Source: an uncultured Emticicia sp.
Lineage (GTDB): Bacteria > Bacteroidota > Bacteroidia > Cytophagales > Spirosomataceae
Length of the DNA stretch: 64,000 bases
Direction of reading: 5' to 3'
Assembly: GCF_937903345.1 (NCBI RefSeq)
Contig: NZ_CALCZQ010000008.1
Span: forward strand, 1-64,000
Numbering within the stretch: the first letter of the stretch is position 1; every line of letters starts with the position of its first letter. A program made the translations under genes and the position numbers. The notes beneath the pieces were generated by a model. It saw nothing but the letters and a program-made list of their open reading frames with translations. It searched no databases and was not told the DNA's origin. Of the stretch, positions 18,559 to 25,698 are shown one piece after another.

Positions 18559-19398
18559 TTATTTTCTAATAAAAAGCATCGGCAATTTAGCTTTTTGAAC
18601 AAAATGCTCGACAAGGCTATTATTAAAAAGTTTATTGAAAAACGATTTTTCATAAACTGCCATTGCCAAAACATCTGGTTTGTGGGTTCTGATATAAGTT
18701 TCTAAACCTTTCATAATTTCTTCACGATTGAGGTCTTTTATGCTTATATCAAAGTTTTGAAACTCTTTTTTTAACTCAGCCACCTCCTGTTTTACGGTGT
18801 GTTCAGCATTTAACTCAAAATAATCATGTATATGAATCACTTTACAAGAAGCCCCCATAGGCTGTGCAATTGCCAAAATTTCATAAGTTGCCGATACCTC
18901 ATCTTCCTTAAAATCGGCAGCATACATTATAACTTTAGGCATCGTAAGAGGAGTGCCTTCTGGCAAAACCCAAACTGGACATTTAGAAGATTCTACAACC
19001 TTTTCGGCATTTGTGCCGAACCACCGGTCGATTATATTTGATGCCCCGTGTGTTCCCATTACGATTAGGTCAACGTTCATTTCATTAGCTTTGTCAACAA
19101 TTACATCCGTTACAAAGCCGTATTCTACCAACTGCACAATTTGTTCAGAAGGAAGACTCGTTTGTAAAATAAGTGAATCGGTGAAAACCTTCAAACTGAG
19201 TTCGGCATCATTTTGTCGACGTAAAATTATATCATCTTTATCAAAAATCATCGGAGACTCCGAAACTACTGGAATGATTACCGAGTAGACATTCAACAAG
19301 ACGAGTTTGGCATCGAAACGCTTCGCCAACATGGCGGCATATTGTGCTGAATGATTTGAATTTTCACTAAAATCTGTAGGGAAAAGAATGGTTTTCAT
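18559..19398 (-). CDS. Universal stress protein, tandem UspA domains
   Basis: 279 residues with two UspA folds (~1-150 and ~155-279). The first begins MKTILFPTDFSENSNHSAQY and keeps the nucleotide-binding G-x2-G-x9-G-T motif (MGTHGASNIIDRWFGTNAEK). The second domain lacks that glycine motif (MAVYEKSFFNKLFNNSL), so only one ATP site is expected. Cytoplasmic stress-response role by family. It lies upstream of the dead MCE gene and downstream of a long hairpin. Confidence 0.9.
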   Translation of the reverse strand: MKTILFPTDFSENSNHSAQYAAMLAKRFDAKLVLLNVYSVIIPVVSESPMIFDKDDIILRRQNDAELSLKVFTDSLILQTSLPSEQIVQLVEYGFVTDVIVDKANEMNVDLIVMGTHGASNIIDRWFGTNAEKVVESSKCPVWVLPEGTPLTMPKVIMYAADFKEDEVSATYEILAIAQPMGASCKVIHIHDYFELNAEHTVKQEVAELKKEFQNFDISIKDLNREEIMKGLETYIRTHKPDVLAMAVYEKSFFNKLFNNSLVEHFVQKAKLPMLFIRK

Positions 19399-19430
19399 GG
19401 TTATACAATTAAATTTCTGAATAATTTAAT

Positions 19431-19470
19431 GTTCGCTTAGCCAATGAATAAATTTACTGGCTAAGCGAAC
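19431..19470 (-). repeat. 13-bp perfect inverted repeat upstream of universal stress protein gene
   Basis: GTTCGCTTAGCCA at 19431-19443 pairs with TGGCTAAGCGAAC at 19458-19470 around a 14-base loop. It lies between the SDR gene and the universal stress protein gene. It may be a terminator for the upstream operon or a 5' leader hairpin. Its right arm abuts CAAAGGAG, which looks like a -7 box (CTCCTTTG) on the minus strand. Confidence 0.6.
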
Positions 19471-19553
19471 AAAGGAGTGTTTCAATTCTATTTTTCTCAA
19501 GTCGAAAAAACAATTTTTGTCTAAACGATTGCTATGATTCAAATAAAATATTT

Positions 19554-20315
19554 TTATTGCACCACCAAACCACCATCAATTACTTGGGTAGTTCCTGTAA
19601 TAAACTGGCTATCATCGCTAGCGAGAAATTCTACCAGTTTTGCAATTTCAATAGGCTCGGCATAACGCCCCAATGGAATGGATGCCTCAAATTGTTTTTT
19701 TACTTGCTCAGCATGACCAGCCGAAGCTCCTTCTTCAATCGATCGCATCATGCGATTATTGACAGGAGAAGGATGCACTGAATTTACCCTTATTTTGCGG
19801 GGAGCCGCTTCCAGGGCGGATACTCGCATGATGCCAACGACAGCGTGTTTGCTCGTTACATAAGCACCTAAGCCTGCAAAACCCACAATTCCTGCAACTG
19901 ATGAAGTCATAATGATGCTTCCACCATCATTCATTTGGGGTAAAACATATTTATTTCCAAGCCACATTCCACGCACATTGATAGCCATTATTTTATCAAA
20001 CATCTCATCTGGATAGTCAATAAGCGGTTTTACAACACCTTCAATGCCCGCATTATTGAAGAAAATATCAATTTTTCCAAATTCTTTTACTGCTTCGTTG
20101 ACATAGTGTTGCACATCTTCCGCTTTTGATACATCAGCTACACAATATTTGATTCGTGAGCCTTCCAGTTCAGCTTCCACTGACCTAAACTCTTGCTCAT
20201 TTACATCTACTAAAAACACTTTCGCCCCCTCTTCTAAAAAAAGTTTGGCGGTAGTTTTACCGATACTTCCTGCTCCACCTGTAATGATGGCTACCTTATT
20301 TTCTAATCGTTTCAT
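19554..20315 (-). CDS. Short-chain dehydrogenase/reductase (classical SDR)
   Basis: 253 residues with a Rossmann start (VAIITGGAGSIGKTTAKLFL, TGxxxGxG-type), NNAGIEG, the catalytic Ser in IMTSSVAGIVG and YVTSK (Tyr-x3-Lys). DVNEQEF places Asp after beta-2, which suggests NAD(H) preference. The C-terminus FITGTTQVIDGGLVVQ is standard for the family. Substrate unknown. It follows the YceI gene by 29 bases in the BON-headed operon. Confidence 0.9.
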   Translation of the reverse strand: MKRLENKVAIITGGAGSIGKTTAKLFLEEGAKVFLVDVNEQEFRSVEAELEGSRIKYCVADVSKAEDVQHYVNEAVKEFGKIDIFFNNAGIEGVVKPLIDYPDEMFDKIMAINVRGMWLGNKYVLPQMNDGGSIIMTSSVAGIVGFAGLGAYVTSKHAVVGIMRVSALEAAPRKIRVNSVHPSPVNNRMMRSIEEGASAGHAEQVKKQFEASIPLGRYAEPIEIAKLVEFLASDDSQFITGTTQVIDGGLVVQ

Positions 20316-20344
20316 GATAAAATTGTGTAAATTTTAGAAAGTTT

Positions 20345-20941
20345 TTATATCAAAGTTGTTTCATTGACATTAGTTGATTCGAGTATCATATTCAAGTCTT
20401 TAAAACCGATATTGGTTATTTCGACTTCGCAATTGATACTAATTTCTTCACTTATCATGATTCCCCCTGCTTCAACAGTTGAATTCCAAACTAAGCCCCA
20501 ATCAGTTCGGTTGATTTTACCAGTAACTGTAAATCCCGCTCTTTCATTTCCCCATGGGTCTTTTACAATTCCGCCAAATTCCACGTCAAGAACTACGTTT
20601 TTGGTAACACCAATCATGCTTAGTTCGCCCCAAAGTTTATGTTTTCCTTTTTCTTCGGCTTTTACAATAGTGCTTGCCACAAAGTTGATTTGTTTGTGAT
20701 TTAAAACATCTAAAAAATCAACTGACTTTAGGTGTTTATCTCGTTCGACATCACCAGTAGTAATTGAAGTGGAATCAATCCACACATCAATTTCGGCGGT
20801 TGTAAAGTCTTTTCCCGAAGTATAGATATTTGCATCAAAGGTTTTGAACTCTCCTTTTACATGGGCAATCATGAGATGTCTTACTTTGAATGTAATATCG
20901 CTGTGTGCTTGGTCAATAGACCACTTAGTTTGCTTAATCAT
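20345..20941 (-). CDS. YceI-like lipocalin-fold protein
   Basis: 198 residues with the YceI signature: WSIDQAHSDITFKVRHLMIA, VWIDSTSITTGDVERDKHLK, SVDFLDVLNHKQINFVAS and DWGLVWNSTVEAGGIMISEE. YceI proteins have a lipocalin-like barrel that binds polyisoprenoids or other amphiphiles. There is no signal peptide here, so it is predicted to be cytoplasmic. It is co-transcribed with BON and SDR genes. Confidence 0.9.
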   Translation of the reverse strand: MIKQTKWSIDQAHSDITFKVRHLMIAHVKGEFKTFDANIYTSGKDFTTAEIDVWIDSTSITTGDVERDKHLKSVDFLDVLNHKQINFVASTIVKAEEKGKHKLWGELSMIGVTKNVVLDVEFGGIVKDPWGNERAGFTVTGKINRTDWGLVWNSTVEAGGIMISEEISINCEVEITNIGFKDLNMILESTNVNETTLI

Positions 20942-21019
20942 TAGTTTTTGATTTAAATTTTAGAATATTTAAAGAAAAAAATGAGGGAAAAATTTCCCCC
21001 AATTTTATTAAAACGCTAA

Positions 21020-21676
21020 TTAATTAAATTCTACAACCAGCTCGTTATCGACCGAAATTACACCTGGAGCATTCCAAGCAATTCGACCAGCTTCATCTCT
21101 TTGGTAGTAGGAGTCAACCGTACCATTTAAGGTTACTTTATTGCCTAAAACTTTTACATCAATATCTTGTTCGCTAATTGACCAGTTGCGAGTGAGGGCA
21201 TCTTGAATATCTTTCTTTTCGATGGCATCGTGGGTTTCGGCACTTAGCTTAATGTCGTTTGTCACGCCTAACACTCCAGAAAGTTGCTTTACTACTTTTT
21301 TAGCAGCTTCACGTTGATAATTCCATTGCACTTCACCATCCAATCGCACCCAACCATTTTCCACTTTCACAATTATATCATCATTCGGAATTTCCCATTC
21401 CGATTTCAAGACATTTAAAATTTCGGTGGCAATTTCCGTATCGTCTTTTTTCCACGTACTGCTAAACTTAATTTCTATTTTTTCGACCAAAGCCTTTAAG
21501 CCATGCACTTTTTTAGCAGCTTCTTCGGCCTCATATTTTTTAGCATAACTATCAACAGTTCCAGTAAGTGTAACAACACCGTCAATGGCTGTAACGCCAA
21601 TTTCAGCTGCGTGCAGAAGCGGTTCCCATTTAATGGCATTCTGGACGTCCCTTTGTAAGTCTTCGTTACTTTTCAT
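21020..21676 (-). CDS. Triple BON-domain protein
   Basis: 218 residues made of three BON domains (about 3-72, 77-145 and 148-217). Each has the xDVxxAL/helix, VxGxVxLxGxV and YYxRDxAxxxA pattern (GVVTLTGTVDSYAKKYEAEE; NGWVRLDGEVQWNYQREAAK; GNKVTLNGTVDSYYQRDEAG). BON domains bind phospholipid or help envelope integrity under osmotic stress. There is no signal peptide. First gene of the operon, 44 bases from the -7 box of promoter copy 4. Confidence 0.9.
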   Translation of the reverse strand: MKSNEDLQRDVQNAIKWEPLLHAAEIGVTAIDGVVTLTGTVDSYAKKYEAEEAAKKVHGLKALVEKIEIKFSSTWKKDDTEIATEILNVLKSEWEIPNDDIIVKVENGWVRLDGEVQWNYQREAAKKVVKQLSGVLGVTNDIKLSAETHDAIEKKDIQDALTRNWSISEQDIDVKVLGNKVTLNGTVDSYYQRDEAGRIAWNAPGVISVDNELVVEFN

Positions 21677-21720
21677 TGGTTCTGATTTTTTAATTTGTGA
21701 ATTGATTTTCTCAACGATGT

Positions 21721-21786
21721 AAAGGTCAGAAGCTTTAAGACAGAAACTCTTACATAACTTTTAGAAAAAGTTACAACATTCACACA
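21721..21786 (-). promoter_or_regulatory. Shared stress-regulon promoter module, copy 4
   Basis: AAAGGTC at 21721, half-site TTACATAACT at 21750-21759, distal half-site TTACAACATTCACACA at 21771-21786 (plus-strand reading); total 66 bp. It drives BON-YceI-SDR. The distal end overlaps the stop codon of the diacylglycerol-kinase-like gene (21780-21782). Confidence 0.85.
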
Positions 21787-22658
21787 TTTGGAATAATTAT
21801 TTGTAGAGCATCGGCCACAATTGCAGCATTTACTTCTTTTACTTTCCCCAAATATTCACCATCAATTTGAAAGTGAACTTTCTTGTGAGATTTCATGGAT
21901 AAGGCATGGGTTTGAAAAATTTCGATTTTCTCTGTATTATATGAAAATTTAGATGAATTCATTTTTAAAATTTCATTAAAGGATATTTGTTTTATCACAA
22001 TTACCTCAAAAAATTTATCATCTAATTTACCGATTGGGTTAATCACGACTCCGTTACCGTATTTGGTGGCATTGGCAATTACAATCATTTCTGCCTTGAT
22101 TTTTACACTTTTTCCATCAATTTTTATAGTAATTTCCATCAACGGATTATGCCACAAGACTTTCAATGCCGCCAAAAAATAACCCCACCAGCCCCGAATT
22201 GGTTGGTTTTTAAACTCCTTCATGGCGTAAGCGTTGAGCCCTATATCGCTCAAATGAATACATAATTGCTCGTTAATTTCGGTCACATGAATTCTTTTTG
22301 AGTGGCCTTGCACGAGTATATTGAGTGCTTGTGTTGGAATATCGCTAATTCCGAGTTCCTTTGCGAGTCCATTGGCCGAGCCTGCGGGCAGTATTCCCAA
22401 CAGGATTTTGGATTTCATCAAGCATTCGGCGACTAATTTTATCGTACCATCACCACCAACAGCCACTACACAATACGGCGAAAATAACCTAATCTGTTGC
22501 TTTATCGTTGAAATATTGCAGGTTTTCGTCAAATAATAAAAATCTATTGTATAGCTTGTTATAGCGAAATAATTGGAAATTTCGGAAGTCCAATCAATTG
22601 AATTATTGCCCGAACCAGAATTAATTATAAAAAGTAGCTTTAAATTATTGTGTGTCAT
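21780..22658 (-). CDS. Diacylglycerol/lipid kinase family protein
   Basis: 292 residues from the chosen start MTHNNLKLLFIINSGSGNNS. The DAGK catalytic fold shows IINSGSGNN (P-loop-like start), VAVGGDGTIKLVAECLMKSK (GGDGT motif) and LGILPAGSANGLAKELGI (GTxNxxA variant). The family phosphorylates lipid alcohols such as diacylglycerol or sphingosine at the membrane. An upstream ATG (22694) is possible, but the family normally starts just before LLFIIN. The start codon lies one base from the start of the divergent App1-like gene. Confidence 0.85.
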   Translation of the reverse strand: MTHNNLKLLFIINSGSGNNSIDWTSEISNYFAITSYTIDFYYLTKTCNISTIKQQIRLFSPYCVVAVGGDGTIKLVAECLMKSKILLGILPAGSANGLAKELGISDIPTQALNILVQGHSKRIHVTEINEQLCIHLSDIGLNAYAMKEFKNQPIRGWWGYFLAALKVLWHNPLMEITIKIDGKSVKIKAEMIVIANATKYGNGVVINPIGKLDDKFFEVIVIKQISFNEILKMNSSKFSYNTEKIEIFQTHALSMKSHKKVHFQIDGEYLGKVKEVNAAIVADALQIIIPNV

Positions 22659-22659
22659 A

Positions 22660-23649
22660 ATGAAAAAAAAAGTTGATAATCGTATTGCTACCATAAAAGT
22701 GTATCATGGCTACGGACACCAAAAAAAAATGGTGGTTTATGGGCATGTTTTGGCTGGAAAATCAGTTCTCCCAAGTAAATTCAACAATAATCCGATTAGT
22801 AATATTATCCATCTGTTTAAACTATTTTTGGTCAAACCCATACCCAGCGTTGAGGTAAGTTTACAATGGCAAAACCAAATACTCTATACAACTACCGAAA
22901 GCGATGGCTTTTTTAAATTTGAGTGGCCATCTGACACGGAAATAGTGGCAGGCTGGCATCTTATAAGTGTTCATTTACTTGATAACCAAGGATTTAAGTC
23001 AATTACTATCAATGGAAAATTGTTTGTTCCGCACACCACACAATATGGTTTTATTTCGGATATTGATGATACAGTTTTGGTTTCTCACTCAGCCAATACT
23101 GGAAAAAAACTACGAGTAATGTTTACCAAAAACCCACGTAGCCGTAAAACCTTCGCCGATGTAGTGAAGTTTTATCAACTACTTTCACTTACCCACACAG
23201 AAGCCAATCTGCCAAATCCTTTTTTTTATGTTTCTAGCAGCGAATGGAATTTATATGATGATTTGAATGAGTTTTTCAAACATAATGGATTGCCGAAAGG
23301 GGCTTTTTTGCTAAATAGTTTAAAAAAATGGTATCAATTATTAAAAACTGGTAAAACGAAACATGAAGGAAAATTGGTGCGTGTTACAAGAATTTTAGAG
23401 GAATTTCCTAATCAACGCTTTGTTCTATTGGGTGATAATTCACAGAGTGACCCCGAAATTTATGTGAATATCGCCAACAAATATCCTGAACAAATTGTGG
23501 CTCTTTATATTCGAAATGTTAGTCTAATGAGAGAAGATTTCGTATTTGAACTGATGCATACTATCCGAAATAAAAAAATTTATACTTGCCAATTTAAACA
23601 TACCGACGAGGCTATTTTGCATGCAAAAGCAATTGGATTGCTGCCATAA
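22660..23649 (+). CDS. App1-like phosphatase (DUF2183)
   Basis: 329 residues from MKKKVDNRIATIKVYHGYGH. After a beta-rich N-terminal part (VSLQWQNQILYTTTESDGFF) comes a HAD-like phosphatase core with FISDIDDTVLVSHSANTG (DxDxT motif), FYVSSSEWNLYDDLNEFF and RFVLLGDNSQSDPEIYVNIA. This is the App1/DUF2183 layout; App1 of yeast is a phosphatidate phosphatase. It is divergent from a lipid-kinase gene, so the pair may control phosphatidic acid levels, which is an inference. The ATG at 22573 seen upstream is most likely a shadow of the lipid kinase. Confidence 0.85.
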   Translation: MKKKVDNRIATIKVYHGYGHQKKMVVYGHVLAGKSVLPSKFNNNPISNIIHLFKLFLVKPIPSVEVSLQWQNQILYTTTESDGFFKFEWPSDTEIVAGWHLISVHLLDNQGFKSITINGKLFVPHTTQYGFISDIDDTVLVSHSANTGKKLRVMFTKNPRSRKTFADVVKFYQLLSLTHTEANLPNPFFYVSSSEWNLYDDLNEFFKHNGLPKGAFLLNSLKKWYQLLKTGKTKHEGKLVRVTRILEEFPNQRFVLLGDNSQSDPEIYVNIANKYPEQIVALYIRNVSLMREDFVFELMHTIRNKKIYTCQFKHTDEAILHAKAIGLLP

Positions 23650-23763
23650 AATATAAGTCAAATTGCTATGTTTTGCTATTTCTTACAAAGCAAAATAAAC
23701 CGATATTTTTTTATATCATGGAGGATGTTTGTAGAACAATTTTTCAAATTGCTCTCTTAGACC

Positions 23764-23790
23764 GTGGAACAATTTACAAAATTGTTCCAC
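23764..23790. terminator. Terminator between convergent genes
   Basis: A 12-bp perfect inverted repeat (GTGGAACAATTT at 23764-23775, AAATTGTTCCAC at 23779-23790) with a 3-base loop, placed between the end of the App1-like gene and the end of the pterin dehydratase gene. No strong T run, so efficiency is uncertain. Confidence 0.65.
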
Positions 23791-23816
23791 TAGTAATTCA
23801 TAAAAGTTACATCAAT

Positions 23817-24056
23817 TTAAATTGCTTTATAAATTTCATCAATCAATTTAGACAGTTTTATATCTTTTTCTGTGATGCTATTGTTGGCATCATGGGTAAA
23901 TAGCGTTATTTCAACTTTGTTATAAACATTGCTCCAATTGGGATGATGGTTCATTTTTTCGGCCGCAAAAGCCACTCGAGTCATAAAAGCAAACGCTTCC
24001 ACAAAATCGACAAATTGAAAACTCTGTTTCAGTTGGTTATTTTCTTCTTTCCACAT
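23817..24056 (-). CDS. phhB: Pterin-4a-carbinolamine dehydratase
   Basis: 79 residues with the DCoH/PCD motif AEKMNHHPNWSNVYNKVEIT, the conserved HHP-W element at the active site, and TLFTHDANNSITEKDIKLSK at the C-terminus. It dehydrates 4a-hydroxytetrahydrobiopterin, recycling the cofactor after aromatic amino acid hydroxylation. The protein is a little short at the N-terminus (family often ~95-110 residues). Confidence 0.9.
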   Translation of the reverse strand: MWKEENNQLKQSFQFVDFVEAFAFMTRVAFAAEKMNHHPNWSNVYNKVEITLFTHDANNSITEKDIKLSKLIDEIYKAI

Positions 24057-24067
24057 ATTTTTTTTAT

Positions 24068-24218
24068 TTATAATGCGTTTTTATTTTTTAATTCAAGTGC
24101 TTCACTCAAAGCAAGGACTTGTTGTGTATTTTTGAGAACGTCGTTTGTACAAAAAATGCTATTCGCCGCCCACTTTAGACTTGTGTATTACTTCAACAAT
24201 TTTTGTTTGAGAAGCCAT
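24068..24218 (-). pseudogene. Possible frameshifted small ORF
   Basis: An ATG at 24218 opens MASQTKIVEVIHKSKVGG, then a TAG at 24158-24160. In the next frame NSIFCTNDVLKNTQQVLALS runs to a stop at 24068-24070, giving roughly 49 residues if the frames were joined. No family is recognised. This may be a broken small gene or coincidence. Confidence 0.25.
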
Positions 24219-24222
24219 TTGT

Positions 24223-24462
24223 TTATTGTTTTACAGAAAATTCGCTCGGTTTTGGCAATCCGTAAGATTGCGTTTCTGTTGATTCTTTCTGAGGATTGCC
24301 AACTGAGCTTTCATTTGGATAAATTTTGGGTCTATTTGGGTCAATGATTGGCTCAAATTTTCGCAATTTTTCAAGCTGTGGAATCGTAATTAGCTCTTTT
24401 GTGGGATTTTTATTTATCCGTGGACGTTTTATGGTATTTAATTTATTTAAAAGTATAAACAA
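24223..24462 (-). CDS. Hypothetical small polar protein
   Basis: 79 residues; proline- and serine-containing, without membrane segment or signal (RPRINKNPTKELITIPQLEK, DPNRPKIYPNESSVGNPQKE). The protein probably starts after the first few codons, near IKRPRIN. It lies four bases upstream of the frameshifted ORF at 24068-24218. Low complexity and no recognisable family. Confidence 0.35.
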   Translation of the reverse strand: MFILLNKLNTIKRPRINKNPTKELITIPQLEKLRKFEPIIDPNRPKIYPNESSVGNPQKESTETQSYGLPKPSEFSVKQ

Positions 24463-24514
24463 TCGAAGGTCTGAATTTTAAAAAATCAAAGTATTATAAA
24501 ATTTCATATTTTAC

Positions 24515-25609
24515 TTACAAAATTGATACGTTTTTTCTAAGAACACCCTTAAATTTCTTCATAAAACCCAATTCTTTATCCTTAGATTCAATCTCCCCGA
24601 CTAAAAACCCATAAGGTTTGAGCGGCTCAATATGGTCGAAAATTATTTTTAGAATCGCAGTTAGTGGTATTGCCAAGACGATTCCCGAAACGCCCCAAAG
24701 TAATTGCCCAATCACCAAAGCAAAGATTGTAAAAAGCGGATTTATCTTTACCTGTGGGCCTAAAATAATGGGTTCGAGCAACCAACCTTGAATGGTTTGA
24801 ACAGTACCATAAACGAGGACAATTCCGCCCAACATTTCAAAAGTAGCACCATGCAAAGCTGCCACGAAAACTGTCAAAACAGTACCGATAATATTACCAA
24901 CATAAGGCACGATTTCTAAAAATCCGCATAAAATAGCAAAGAAAATGGCATCTTCAACACCCAAAATACTAAATCCAATGCCGTACATAATCCATAAACA
25001 TGCAATCATTTTGAATAAACCGAGCAAATATTGCTGTGAGACTTTAGTAGTAGTTTGAATGATTTTTTCCATTTCAGATTTATTTTTTTCGGCCGATAGT
25101 TTCAATAAAAACTGCTTGATATGGCTGCGGTAATAAAGCAAAAAAATGAAATATATATAAACCAAAATGAGATTTCCAAAAAAACTCGAAACCGAACCTA
25201 CCATTGTTTGCATGAGATTGGCATAAGAAGGTTGTTCTTTTTTTAGGATTTGTAGTTGTTCTTCGGCAGAAACACCAAAACGGTTAAAAATATAAGTTTG
25301 TATTTGTATTCCTGAATCTATGGCTCGCTGTTTTAATAATTCTACATCTTTAATCAAGCCTGATATTTTCCAGCCAAAAAGCGAAAGTAAACCACCAACG
25401 ATAAGAATAATGGTGAGTAAACAAATTATAATGGCAATGAATTTAGGGATTTTTCGATGCTGAAGCCAATTGCTCAAAGGCAGAAAAAGTGTAGCCAAAA
25501 CTGCCCCAAAGCAAAGTGGCATCAAAAAAACCTTGCCGAAATACAAACCAGTAATTACAAGAAATAATAAAAGCATTTTTTTTATTGCAGAATTGATATT
25601 TATACGCAT
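24515..25609 (-). CDS. AI-2E family transporter (TqsA/PerM type)
   Basis: 364 residues with about eight hydrophobic segments. Family features include the early MPLCFGAVLATLFLPLSNWL region, a mid-protein hydrophilic loop (SGIQIQTYIFNRFGVSAEEQ), the LEIVPYVGNIIGTVLTVFVA motif, and the C-terminal NPLFTIFALVIGQLLWGVSG and LAIPLTAILKII. The family includes an autoinducer-2 exporter and other permeases. The substrate here is unknown. Confidence 0.85.
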   Translation of the reverse strand: MRININSAIKKMLLLFLVITGLYFGKVFLMPLCFGAVLATLFLPLSNWLQHRKIPKFIAIIICLLTIILIVGGLLSLFGWKISGLIKDVELLKQRAIDSGIQIQTYIFNRFGVSAEEQLQILKKEQPSYANLMQTMVGSVSSFFGNLILVYIYFIFLLYYRSHIKQFLLKLSAEKNKSEMEKIIQTTTKVSQQYLLGLFKMIACLWIMYGIGFSILGVEDAIFFAILCGFLEIVPYVGNIIGTVLTVFVAALHGATFEMLGGIVLVYGTVQTIQGWLLEPIILGPQVKINPLFTIFALVIGQLLWGVSGIVLAIPLTAILKIIFDHIEPLKPYGFLVGEIESKDKELGFMKKFKGVLRKNVSIL

Positions 25610-25698
25610 GGCTTATCGTTTTTATGGACAAAAATACGATTTAATTTTGACGAATTTGAGGCTTATATTTTCCAAATTCATGTGCTGCATTTAAGCTT

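Noticed and set aside
19470..19545. CAAAGGAG with a TTCA about 65 bases away, a possible tenth copy of the module.
   Set aside because: The TTAYATAATT and TTACATNATT half-sites are absent and the TTCA position is off by about nine bases.
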